Positions 11,660 to 24,130 of a stretch of DNA of 64,000 nt are shown here, in pieces. The DNA comes from Trifolium pratense (taxonomy: Eukaryota > Streptophyta > Magnoliopsida > Fabales > Fabaceae), in contig NC_060065.1 in the NCBI RefSeq assembly GCF_020283565.1, positions 25,160,409-25,224,408 of the forward strand, given 5' to 3'. Under the pieces are notes generated by a model that ran no database searches, was not told where the DNA came from, and saw nothing but the letters and a program-made list of their open reading frames with translations. The position numbers were made by a program, and so were the translations under genes. Position 1 is the stretch's first letter, and the number at the start of each line of letters is the position of its first letter.

Positions 11660-13128
11660 TGTAACACCCAAACCCATTAATTATATATTTCTACCTTAGT
11701 AAAATCTTTTTCAAAATACGCAACGGAAAATCACATTTAGTTTATTGAATACCGGTTCGAGTATTACACTCCTCTACCAAAATAATACTAATGTAGTTAA
11801 TTAGTAAAAATTGTTTATACAAATGTTAAATCAACTAATGTATTTATTAGCTATACAAAACAACCTAGATAAGGAGACTCTATATACATATAAAACCCCC
11901 TTTCCCGTGTCACAATCAGAGCGGAGCTTCACCGACGACTCGACATCGAATACCACAAAACCTGTAAATCTGGACCCCCAACGGTCCAGCACATAACACA
12001 TAAAAGAGAGTTAGATAACATACTCAAAATATAAGTGTAAGTAAAACGGTACTTAAACACTTCTTCATACTCATGCATAATCATACATTATACATATGCA
12101 TCACCATCATTCATGCATATTCATATATCATGCATATACTTCATTTATCACCTAATCAATCATCCACAAAATACACCAAACATATAGTTTCACGTCGTCT
12201 CGGACAATACCAAAACATCAACAAATACATTGTTCAGATTATGGTCATGACGGACCCTGCGTTGTTCATTTTATAGTCATGACGGACTCTGCTCCTCACA
12301 TACGGATTAACAATCAACATTTACCAAGTATGTGTCAAACATCATTTATTATAAAATGCACACATAATCCCTAATGCAATCTAATGCTTCACATTCATGT
12401 TATGTCCTCTAGACACCTCTAATGCATGTGGTACCATCGTCTTTATCAGGGTATTTCACCTCCGATATCCTTCTTTATCAAACAAATATAGTTCGATATC
12501 CTTCTTTATTGGACAAGCCAATATCCCTAAATATTCATGATGCATGCACTCAAAACTCATGAATATATCCACCAACAATTATGGCATATAGCCCATCAAC
12601 AATAACGTGGAACACTATCCAACGTCCGTCTTTATTAAGATAATCAATACCTTAATATCCGTCTTTATCAAATAACATAATTCGATATACTTCTTTATTA
12701 GAATAACATAATTCTAATATCCTTCTTTATTAAGTTGATTAACACCTTAATATACTTCTTTGACATTTAAATAAACATCATCATTCATCAACAAGCTATC
12801 ATCACATAAACATCAACACAACCCTCATGCAATTAATATATAACAACTACATTAAGCATGCCTCAACTCATAAAACAAACACCGGAATCGGAGTCTACAC
12901 GAAAAACTGAGTAAAATAGGTTCCGGGGTCGAAAACCCTCAAAAGTCAACCAAAAGTCAACATTTTCAATCCTGTGAACAGTGCCTGCGCTGGGGCGCCG
13001 CCGGACTTTGTCACAAAACAGAGTCAAAATGGCATTTCTAGACTTCTCTGGGCGCCTGGGCACCACTCCTTTAAAACGGTGCGCCACAGACAAATTGTGC
13101 AGGATTTCTGCAGGACAGCCTCTCATTG
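11660..13128 (-). repeat. LTR copy A of the chromovirus dimer, truncated
   Basis: It matches LTR C up to 23202. Coding-like frames here (11811-11996, 12073-12276) recur in all three copies and are shadows. At 12995-13007, where LTR B carries a MITE, copy A has GCGCC-GCCGGA in place of the 8-bp site. The LTR stops at 13128 and joins internal sequence through a 4-bp filler (TGCA, 13129-13132). Confidence 0.85.
12444..12760. repeat. Interspersed short motif array (ATATCCTTCTTTAT) inside the chromovirus LTR
   Basis: Seven near-copies of (A/G)ATATCC(T/G)TCTTTAT occur at irregular 30-80 bp spacing, with variants CCGTCTTTAT and ATACTTCTTTAT. The array repeats in LTR B (about 16254-16570) and LTR C (about 22521-22837). 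It may be a regulatory repeat of the LTR or an old minisatellite. The spacing is too irregular for a simple tandem repeat. Confidence 0.55.
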
Positions 13129-15469
13129 TGCAGAATCCAAATTCTTTAGCAAATACTTACTCACTCTTATCTTTTGGGCACTACAAAATGCTCTCCGATA
13201 CTTACCTTAGGCATCGCCTTCAACTCCTTACTATATGTGCTCAAACACAACATCTACTCACATGTGCGGTAATCCTTTTCGCAAACTCTCACCTAACACA
13301 AGTCACTTCCAACATGACCTCCTATTACTCATTCTCAACACGTTCTCCAACGGCTAACTTTCTTATTCTTCATCATTCAAAAATGATACCTCTCTTTTAG
13401 CTTCATCTCCACCTCTAGGATCTCTACGTTCTCATTCAACATGTGACACCAATTGTCCGGTCATTATCCAAATCCAATTACCCTTTCTTCGACAACTTCT
13501 CACAAAATCCTTCGAATCGTTATCCTACTTCCATCTTCGAATAAACTCGACTACTCATACAATCCTCACTTCCAACGATTCAACAAACATACCAAACCTA
13601 TTATGATATTTCTCAATTCCATTCTCATTTACTTTAAAACCTACTTCCCTTCATCGATTAATTAACACCAACGGTTCACTAACCTTCACATCTCTTTCTC
13701 TAAGCTTATCAAACCTCTTCTAGAAATCACCTCGCATACTAGACTTAGAACTCCGACTTGTTCAACCAATTCAACCTACTACCATATGCACGACTCACAT
13801 AAAGCTTCTTACTCAAGAATCCGGTACAACATCCGATCCACTTGGATGACAACTGACTTCAAAATCATCACCTCCTCAAAATCTTAACCACTCCCTCTTC
13901 TTCATATTCGACTCATTTCGATCAAACAGATACTTCAACCTTGGTCCACAAAAACACGCTCCATACTTTTAGTGCAACACACGATCTCCAACCGTTCCGA
14001 ATACTCTTCATCTCACTTAACCAATCTCACCAACTCCCTACGGCGAAACACTTAGTCTGACAACTTCTCTTCTAGTAGTTTCTCACAATTTGTTGCTCCA
14101 ATTCATTCCACTTCGAACAACGTCACCACTTCCTGAATATTCCGCTTCAAGAGCATCTCTACTCATCTCATCTTCTCACGTTCGAAACATCTCGGAGGGA
14201 TATAACCTTCTCCCCCACTTATCTCAAACCCACCTACACTCTTCCACTATAACTTCTGGTGCTCACACCTAACGGTTCTATCGTCTCTAAACATATTCTT
14301 CCTAAGAAGAAACTAGTATCGACATCGTTTACACGCATGTCGCATACAAGGGACAAAACCTAACCCACGATACCTAAACACTCACACAAAATCATGCAAG
14401 CATCCAAGTAACCTATACTCCCCTCACTTCTCAAAGTTAGGAAATTAAAACAACACAAGAAAAATGAACATTGCAACGCAATAATCCATATTCACATTTA
14501 TTCTAGTCCTAACAAACACAAGAAGACAAGAAACTCACATCCAATCAACTTAGGACACGACATCAACAAAATAAAATTCTTGTCTGGCTCCCTCGCTTAG
14601 CAAAAGCTAGCGAGTTCCCGGCGAGACAAGTCAAAAACATTCACAGGATATAGCAAGACTTAGCGAAACTCAGCGAGGTTCATTCTTCGCCTAGCGAGCA
14701 CATCCAAAAATCTGGGTGCTCTGCTACGGTTTTGAACTTACGCTCACTAAACTCTCGTTTTCTCGACTCACTAATCCACAAAATCCAAAACATCAAGCAT
14801 ATAACATCATTATAGACTTGAAAGCACAATTAGAATCATGCATCACAATTACAACATAGAATTATGAGATCTTCATGTTTTTACTCATAAAACGCATAGC
14901 AATTCAAATGCCTAGTAATCATCTAGCACATGTTATAAACAAACATATAACAAACACATACCAGGACACATTAATATCCTACTCTTCTCACCATTTTGAA
15001 AATTAATTTTCACTCACTCAAAAAAAAATAACTCTATATTTTCACCAAAATCTTCAAGAAATAATATTAGTTTTTAAAATTATTTCAAATCATTACCACA
15101 TGCAGTTTTATATCATGCCGGATCTTCACATGCAGTTTTACATCATGCCGGATCATCAACAATTAGCAATAAGCATCAATCCATCAAGTTTAAACTACAA
15201 AAAGGTTAAACTCTACGCATATACAACTATAATAAACATAGAAGTATAGCACTCACACCATTACTCAACAAAACAATGGATCTATTAATCCAATTCACAC
15301 CACTCATAGTTCCTAAATGAACAACATGAATGATTTCACAAAACAAACAACACAAAATTGTTAGACAAACGCGACTGACACACAATACTCACTTGGTCTG
15401 ACTGCACAGACCTGCTCTGATCGACACATAACCCACACAGTCCGAAGACAACGGGGCTCTGATACCAAT
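13129..15469 (-). pseudogene. Internal copy A: decayed chromovirus pol and PBS
   Basis: It matches 19400-21736 at a constant offset of 6267, with only about two differences noted by eye. On the minus strand, around 13928-13800, a decayed RNase H end is readable: KYLFDRNESNMKKREWL, a stop, then DDFEVSCHPSG. This follows the YLFDQ..LN.RQRRW...DY.FE..YHPG pattern of Tekay/Del chromoviruses. Stops fill all frames. The right end carries the PBS (minus strand TTGGTATCAGAGCCCCG, 15453-15469) next to LTR B. A 27-bp direct repeat (GCAGTTTTATATCATGCCGG) lies at about 15100-15153. Confidence 0.75.
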
Positions 15470-18124
15470 TGTAACACCCAAACCCATTAATTATATATTT
15501 CTACCTTAGTAAAATCTTTTTCAAAATACGCAACGGAAAATCACATTTAGTTTATTGAATATCGGTTCGAGTATTACACTCCTCTACCAAAATAATACTA
15601 ATGTAGTTAATTAGTAAAAATTGTTTATACAAATGTTAAATCAACTAATGTATTTATTAGATATACAAAACAACCTAGATAAGGAGACTCTATATACATA
15701 TAAAACCCCCTTTCCCGTGTCACAATCAGAGCGGAGCTTCACCGACGACTCGACATCGAATACCACAAAACCTGTAAATCTGGACCCCCAACGGTCCAGC
15801 ACATAACACATAAAAGAGAGTTAGATAACATACTCAAAATATAAGTGTAAGTAAAACGGTACTTAAACACTTCTTCATACTCATGCATAATCATACATTA
15901 TACATATGCATCACCATCATTCATGCATATTCATATATCATGCATATACTTCATTTATCACCTAATCAATCATCCACAAAATACACCAAACATATAGTTT
16001 CACGTCGTCTCGGACAATACCAAAACATCAACAAATACATTGTTCAGATTATGGTCATGACGGACCCTGCGTTGTTCATTTTATAGTCATGACGGACTCT
16101 GCTCCTCACATACGGATTAACAATCAACATTTACCAAGTATGTGTCAAACATAATTTATTATAAAATGCACACATAATCCCTAATGCAATCTAATGCTTC
16201 ACATTCATGTTATGTCCTCTAGACACCTCTAATGCATGTGGTACCATCGTCTTTATCAGGGTATTTCACCTCCGATATCCTTCTTTATCAAACAAATATA
16301 GTTCGATATCCTTCTTTATTGGACAAGCCAATATCCCTAAATATTCATGATGCATGCACTCAAAACTCATGAATATATCCACCAACAATTATGGCATATA
16401 GCCCATCAACAATAACGTGGAACACTATCCAACGTCCGTCTTTATTAAGATAATCAATACCTTAATATCCGTCTTTATCAAATAACATAATTCGATATAC
16501 TTCTTTATTAGAATAACATAATTCTAATATCCTTCTTTATTAAGTTGATTAACACCTTAATATACTTCTTTGACATTTAAATAAACATCATCATTCATCA
16601 ACAAGCTATCATCACATAAACATCAACACAACCCTCATGCAATTAATATATAACAACTACATTAAGCATGCCTCAACTCATAAAACAAACACCGGAATCG
16701 GAGTCTACACGAAAAACTGAGTAAAATAGGTTCCGGGGTCGAAAACCCTCAAAAGTCAACCAAAAGTCAACATTTTCAATCCTGTGAACAGTGCCTGCGC
16801 TGGGGCGCCGGCTAGAGCTGTAAAAAGGGCCTTAAGGGGCCGGCCCTTTAAGGGGCGGACCCACTTATTCCTGATTATTAATTTTATTTAAATTTTAAAC
16901 ACAATTTTTTTAGGGTGCCGATCGTAGACAGTGCTGATTGAAGAAAACGATAATAAGTTCACGACACTAGAAAAATTGTTTAAAATTTAAATAAAATTAA
17001 TAATCAGGAATAAGTGGGTCCGCCCCTTAAAGGGCCGGCCCCTTAAGGCCCTTTTTACAGCTCTAGCGCCGGACTTTGTCACAAAACAGAGTCAAAATGG
17101 CATTTCTAGACTTCTCTGGGCGCCTGGGCACCACTCCTTTAAAACGGTGCGCCACAGACAAATTGTGCAGGATTTCTGCAGGACAGCCTCTCATTGCAAC
17201 GATCATAACTTGGGCTACGAAAGTCCAATGGAGACGCACATATACTCGTTGGAAAGCTAACAAACAGGGCTACAACTTTTATGTTGGCCACTAAAACCAG
17301 TTCACAACGAAAAGAGGTCAAAATTGCACGTAAAGGTTCAGACCTCATAGATAACAATTTTCTACATTTCTCATTTCAAACTCTAAACTCTCAAGACTCT
17401 CACATAAACCATTTTTCATGTTATAAACCCCAAATAAGTTCATATTCAAGTGCAACAAGCATATCTAAACACAAAAGGACAGTTCATTTCTCAGATCTAC
17501 ATCATAAACATCGAAAAAGTAAAGATTGAACACTTTTTTATCAAAACTCTCAAGAACACAAAGTTCTTGAGTTTAATCTTTCATAAACTCGTTTTTAACC
17601 ATTATTTTCGTTCATTAACCATGTTAAAAGCATGTTAAACATATTAAGAACCTTAGAAACGATTTCCATCAAGAAAATCCATTCCAAACTAAAACGAAAA
17701 TGGGGTGGAGGAAGTTCGGGTGAGGAGAAATCGACATTCTCCCCTTCCTCGAGTCACCCACGAATATGAAATCTACTCTCTTACCTGGATTCGAAGAAAA
17801 CTCGAAGATTTGCTCTTGATCTCTTCACTTTCCCCTTGCCCTAGCTCTTGAGCTCTCCCTTCTCTCTTCACTCTCACAAGAACAAGAAAAAAATGAAATG
17901 TTTCCTCTCTTCCCCTTGGCCATATGGCGCCCTCCTCACAAGTCCATAAGGCCCATTGGGCCTCAAGCCCAATTGGCTTGGCCCAATAACGCGTTAACTC
18001 ACTCTACTCGCTTAATAACTAAAGTACTCGATAAATAACTCTAGTTATTAACTTAATTAAAATGCCACGTTAAATAAAATATTTTAACACATAAAAATAA
18101 TAATATGAAAATTGGGTCGTTACA
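15470..18124 (-). repeat. LTR copy B, shared middle LTR with MITE insertion
   Basis: It is 2655 bp against 2394 bp for copy C. The 261-bp difference equals exactly the 253-bp MITE plus one 8-bp duplication. Outside the MITE I count about nine substitutions against C (about 0.4%). On the right it is followed by the PPT (CTAAGTGGGGGAGAG on the minus strand, 18139-18125). On the left it adjoins a PBS, so it serves as the 3' LTR of one unit and the 5' LTR of the other. Confidence 0.88.
16813..17065. mobile_element. Palindromic hAT MITE, 253 bp with ~90-bp terminal inverted repeats
   Basis: Both ends begin TAGAGCTGTAAAAAGGGCC, and the inverted repeats are identical for about 89 bp (16813-16901 against 17065-16977). 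They then continue with a few mismatches. Only about 60 bp of spacer remains. Flanks are GCGCCGGC (16805-16812) and GCGCCGGA (17066-17073), an 8-bp duplication with one later change. LTR C has the single uninterrupted site GCGCCGGC. The GC-rich TIR tips contain nested GGGCC/GGCCC palindromes. RNA from it would form a long hairpin. Confidence 0.9.
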
Positions 18125-21100
18125 ACTCTCCCCCACTTAGAAGATTTTCGCCCTCGAAAATTACGCGACTAAAACAACTCCGGATAACTCTTGTATCCGA
18201 CCCTCCAACGAAACGCCCAAAACGCTACACATTACCAAGTTTGACAAAATTAGTTTATCCCATCCAACACAATTTTTGTCTATTTATCAACAAGAGATCA
18301 AGGACGGCCAGTTCCTCAATTTGTCGATAGATAGTCAGCAATCATGATATCGGCATAAACCATTCTTATCAAACCGCTAAAACGTCAACTTCGCACGAAA
18401 CATCCACAGACTCACATTCTACGGTACTCACAACTCTACCCCAAAACAGGTATAACCAATCGAACTCTCCGAAAGATACTTCCGTGGAATACTTCCACCA
18501 CTCCATAATCCTCTGATTCCCTCATGAATCACTTAACCGTGTTACATCACTTATTCATGTCGTATCTTATTCCAAACATATCACTCGATAATTCAATTCC
18601 AACAATCACTTGATGACCACATTCTCAAACTTCATTGATACATGCTAAAAATTATCGTTTCCAACCGTCAAATTCCTTTTCTCACATTGAGTCGAATCCA
18701 ATACGACTACTATGTTCCCAAGTAATCTCTCAACCAATATTTGCATTCCTTAACGCAAACATTTTCCAATACCACTTCTCCTTAATCCCTTAGCAATTCG
18801 CTACTTCAAAATTAGGCTACCACCTAAAATTGGTTCTTCGAACAATCATAACCTCTATTTCGTTGATTCCAAACGACATCTTCAATTTGCCCATAATCCA
18901 TCTATCGATGTTCCTCATCATCTTGCATTGCAACAAGCATACTCTTCTCCGTTTATTCACTCATCGAATTTTTTATTCACCTCCGACTTCTACCAATCAT
19001 CATCTCTCTATGGATAGCTATCTTTAAACCTCTCCTTAGTACATTCGATACCAAAATTAAACTCTTGAATTTAATCCACAAGCTCCACATGTTCGCCATA
19101 CGATCTAACTCTATCCATTAAATTCTAATATAAGGTACAAGGTCTCCCAATATCAACTCTTTGTCTTAGTATTCTTACTAGCGACTCCTTGTCTACTCCC
19201 AACATGACATTTCTAGAAAATTTCTAAAAATTCTCGTCCAAAATACATCTTAAGTTTATTCACCAAATCACTACCGTCCCATCATCCATGATGAAACAAT
19301 TTAAAATCCTTTACTTCATTGTCACCGATTGTGACCATACCTCATCAACATCCACGATGCATCTAACAAAACTAGTCTCTACCGACTCTTCCATTCCATG
19401 AATCCAAATTCCTTAGCAAATACTTACTCACTCTTATCTTTTGGGCACTACAAAATGCTCTCCGATACTTACCTTAGGCATTGCCTTCAACTCCTTACTA
19501 TATGTGCTCAAACACAACATCTACTCACATGTGCGGTAATCCTTTTCGCAAACTCTCACCTAACACAAGTCACTTCCAACATGACCTCCTATTACTCATT
19601 CTCAACACGTTCTCCAACGGCTAACTTTCTTATTCTTCATCATTCAAAAATGATACCTCTCTTTTAGCTTCATCTCCACCTCTAGGATCTCTACGTTCTC
19701 ATTCAACATGTGACACCAATTGTCCGGTCATTATCCAAATCCAATTACCCTTTCTTCGACAACTTCTCACAAAATCCTTCGAATCGTTATCCTACTTCCA
19801 TCTTCGAATAAACTCGACTACTCATACAATCCTCACTTCCAACGATTCAACAAACATACCAAACCTATTATGATATTTCTCAATTCCATTCTCATTTACT
19901 TTAAAACCTACTTCCCTTCATCGATTAATTAACACCAACGGTTCACTAACCTTCACATCTCTTTCTCTAAGCTTATCAAACCTCTTCTAGAAATCACCTC
20001 GCATACTAGACTTAGAACTCCGACTTGTTCAACCAATTCAACCTACTACCATATGCACGACTCACATAAAGCTTCTTACTCAAGAATCCGGTACAACATC
20101 CGATCCACTTGGATGACAACTGACTTCAAAATCATCACCTCCTCAAAATCTTAACCACTCCCTCTTCTTCATATTCGACTCATTTCGATCAAACAGATAC
20201 TTCAACCTTGGTCCACAAAAACACGCTCCATACTTTTAGTGCAACACACGATCTCCAACCGTTCCGAATACTCTTCATCTCACTTAACCAATCTCACCAA
20301 CTCCCTACGGCGAAACACTTAGTCTGACAACTTCTCTTCTAGTAGTTTCTCACAATTTGTTGCTCCAATTCATTCCACTTCGAACAACGTCACCACTTCC
20401 TGAATATTCCGCTTCAAGAGCATCTCTACTCATCTCATCTTCTCACGTTCGAAACATCTCGGAGGGATATAACCTTCTCCCCCACTTATCTCAAACCCAC
20501 CTACACTCTTCCACTATAACTTCTGGTGCTCACACCTAACGGTTCTATCGTCTCTAAACATATTCTTCCTAAGAAGAAACTAGTATCGACATCGTTTACA
20601 CGCATGTCGCATACAAGGGACAAAACCTAACCCACGATACCTAAACACTCACACAAAATCATGCAAGCATCCAAGTAACCTATACTCCCCTCACTTCTCA
20701 AAGTTAGGAAATTAAAACAACACAAGAAAAATGAACATTGCAACGCAATAATCCATATTCACATTTATTCTAGTCCTAACAAACACAAGAAGACAAGAAA
20801 CTCACATCCAATCAACTTAGGACACGACATCAACAAAATAAAATTCTTGTCTGGCTCCCTCGCTTAGCAAAAGCTAGCGAGTTCCCGGCGAGACAAGTCA
20901 AAAACATTCACAGGATATAGCAAGACTTAGCGAAACTCAGCGAGGTTCATTCTTCGCCTAGCGAGCACATCCAAAAATCTGGGTGCTCTGCTACGGTTTT
21001 GAACTTACGCTCACTAAACTCTCGTTTTCTCGACTCACTAATCCACAAAATCCAAAACATCAAGCATATAACATCATTATAGACTTGAAAGCACAATTAG

Positions 21101-21736
21101 AATCATGCATCACAATTACAACATAGAATTATGAGATCTTCATGTTTTTACTCATAAAACGCATAGCAATTCAAATGCCTAGTAATCATCTAGCACATGT
21201 TATAAACAAACATATAACAAACACATACCAGGACACATTAATATCCTACTCTTCTCACCATTTTGAAAATTAATTTTCACTCACTCAAAAAAAAATAACT
21301 CTATATTTTCACCAAAATCTTCAAGAAATAATATTAGTTTTTAAAATTATTTCAAATCATTACCACATGCAGTTTTATATCATGCCGGATCTTCACATGC
21401 AGTTTTACATCATGCCGGATCATCAACAATTAGCAATAAGCATCAATCCATCAAGTTTAAACTACAAAAAGGTTAAACTCTACGCATATACAACTATAAT
21501 AAACATAGAAGTATAGCACTCACACCATTACTCAACAAAACAATGGATCTATTAATCCAATTCACACCACTCATAGTTCCTAAATGAACAACATGAATGA
21601 TTTCACAAAACAAACAACACAAAATTGTTAGACAAACGCGACTGACACACAATACTCACTTGGTCTGACTGCACAGACCTGCTCTGATCGACACATAACC
21701 CACACAGTCCGAAGACAACGGGGCTCTGATACCAAT
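18125..21736 (-). pseudogene. Internal copy B: decayed Tekay/Del-type pol, complete length
   Basis: The minus strand next to the PPT reads SYPELF, a stop, then SRNFRGRKSSKWGRV (18195-18125), the usual C-terminal tail of chromovirus polyproteins. The RNase H end (KYLFDRNESNMKK) recurs near 20195-20070, followed by an integrase-N-like trace (ELVEQVGVLSLVCEV) near 20040. Only about 1.5 kb separates RNase H from the PBS, so gag, protease and most of RT are gone. Frames are broken throughout. The PBS lies at 21720-21736. This is a non-autonomous derivative rather than an unrelated filler. Confidence 0.78.
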
Positions 21737-24130
21737 TGTAACACCCAAACCCATTAATTATATATTTCTACCTTAGTAAAATCTTTTTCAAAATACGCAA
21801 CGGAAAATCACATTTAGTTTATTGAATATCGGTTCGAGTATTACACTCCTCTACCAAAATAATACTAATGTAGTTAATTAGTAAAAATTGTTTATACAAA
21901 TGTTAAATCAACTAATGTATTTATTAGATATACAAAACAACCTAGATAAGGAGACTCTATATACATATAAAACCCCCTTTCCCGTGTCACAATCAGAGCG
22001 GAGCTTCACCGACGACTCGACATCGAATACCACAAAACCTGTAAATCTGGACCCCCAACGGTCCAGCACATAACACATAAAAGAGAGTTAGATAACATAC
22101 TCAAAATATAAGTGTAAGTAAAACGGTACTTAAACACTTCTTCATACTCATGCATAATCATACATTATACATATGCATCACCATCATTCATGCATATTCA
22201 TATATCATGCATATACTTCATTTATCACCTAATCAATCATCCACAAAATACACCAAACATATAGTTTCACGTCGTCTCGGACAATACCAAAACATCAACA
22301 AATACATTGTTCAGATTATGGTCATGACGGACCCTGCGTTGTTCATTTTATAGTCATGACGGACTCTGCTCCTCACATACGGATTAACAATCAACATTTA
22401 CCAAGTATGTGTCAAACATCATTTATTATAAAATGCACACATAATCCCTAATGCAATCTAATGCTTCACATTCATGTTATGTCCTCTAGACACCTCTAAT
22501 GCATGTGGTACCATCGTCTTTATCAGGGTATTTCACCTCCGATATCCTTCTTTATCAAACAAATATAGTTCGATATCCTTCTTTATTGGACAAGCCAATA
22601 TCCCTAAATATTCATGATGCATGCACTCAAAACTCATGAATATATCCACCAACAATTATGGCATATAGCCCATCAACAATAACGTGGAACACTATCCAAC
22701 GTCCGTCTTTATTAAGATAATCAATACCTTAATATCCGTCTTTATCAAATAACATAATTCGATATACTTCTTTATTAGAATAACATAATTCTAATATCCT
22801 TCTTTATTAAGTTGATTAACACCTTAATATACTTCTTTGACATTTAAATAAACATCATCATTCATCAACAAGCTATCATCACATAAACATCAACACAACC
22901 TTCATGCAATTAATATATAACAACTACATTAAGCATGCCTCAACTCATAAAACAAACACCGGAATCGGAGTCTACACGAAAAACTGAGTAAAATAGGTTC
23001 CGGGGTCGAAAACCCTCAAAAGTCAACCAAAAGTCAACATTTTCAATCCTGTGAACAGTGCCTGCGCTGGGGCGCCGGCCTTTGTCACAAAACAGAGTCA
23101 AAATGGCATTTCTAGACTTCTCTGGGCGCCTGGGCACCACTCCTTTAAAACGGTGCGCCACAGACAAATTGTGCAGGATTTCTGCAGGACAGCCTCTCAT
23201 TGCAACGATCATAACTTGGGCTACGAAAGTCCAATGGAGACGCACATATACTCGTTGGAAAGCTAACAAACAGGGCTACAACTTTTATGTTGTCCACTAA
23301 AACCAGTTCACAACGTAAAGAGGTCAAAATTTCACGTAAAGGTTCAGACCTCATAGATAACAATTTTCTACATTTCTCATTTCAAACTCTAAACTCTCAA
23401 GACTCTCACATAAACCATTTTTCATGTTATAAACCCCAAATAAGTTCATATTCAAGTGCAACAAGCATATCTAAACACAAAAGGACAGTTCATTTCTCAG
23501 ATCTACATCATAAACATCGAAAAAGTAAAGATTGAACACTTTTTCATCAAAACTCTCAAGAACACAAAGTTCTTGAGTTTAATCTTTCATAAACTCGTTT
23601 TTAACCATTATTTTCGTTCATTAACCATGTTAAAAGCATGTTAAACATATTAAGAACCTTAGAAACGATTTCCATCAAGAAAATCCATTCCAAACTAAAA
23701 CGAAAATGGGGTGGAGGAAGTTCGGGAGAGGAGAAATCGACATTCTCCCCTTCCTCGAGTCACCCACGAATATGAAATCTACTCACTTACCTGGATTCGA
23801 AGAAAACTCGAAGATTTGCTCTTGATCTCTTCACTTTCCCCTTGCCCTAGCTCTTGAGCTCTCCCTTCTCTCTTCACTCTCACAAGAACAAGAAAAAAAT
23901 GAAATGTTTCCTCTCTTCCCCTTGGCCATATGGCGCCCTCCTCACAAGTCCATAAGGCCCATTGGGCCTCAAGCCCAATTGGCTTGGCCCAATAACGCGT
24001 TAACTCACTCTACTCGCTTAATAACTAAAGTACTCGATAAATAACTCTAGTTATTAACTTAATTAAAATGCCACGTTAAATAAAATATTTTAACACATAA
24101 AAATAATAATATGAAAATTGGGTCGTTACA
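21737..24130 (-). repeat. LTR copy C (5' LTR of the dimer, 2394 bp, empty MITE site)
   Basis: It runs from TGTAACACCC (LTR end on the minus strand) to GGGTCGTTACA, next to the right target duplication. The MITE position reads GCGCCGGCCTTTG at 23071-23083 with no insertion. Confidence 0.9.

Larger units (their letters stand above)
11660..24130 (-). mobile_element. Tandem dimer (LTR-int-LTR-int-LTR) of a decayed Tekay/Del-like chromovirus derivative
   Basis: The insertion starts TGTAACACCC, ends GGGTCGTTACA, and is flanked by a perfect 5-bp duplication, CGCCT (11655-11659 and 24131-24135). Inside are three LTR copies: A 11660-13128 (truncated), B 15470-18124, C 21737-24130. Two internal copies lie between them (13129-15469, truncated; 18125-21736). 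PBS and PPT positions show minus orientation. The interior holds only decayed pol remnants, so it is non-autonomous (LARD-like). The single duplication around the whole unit means one insertion event, followed by tandem duplication through LTR recombination. The first unit then lost about 2.2 kb. Confidence 0.88.

Noticed and set aside
11811..23644. Small ORFs repeated at a fixed offset (for example 61-, 67-, 70-, 82- and 139-codon frames)
   Set aside because: They lie in LTR or decayed interior copies, read in the wrong strand for the element, and repeat only because the DNA is duplicated.
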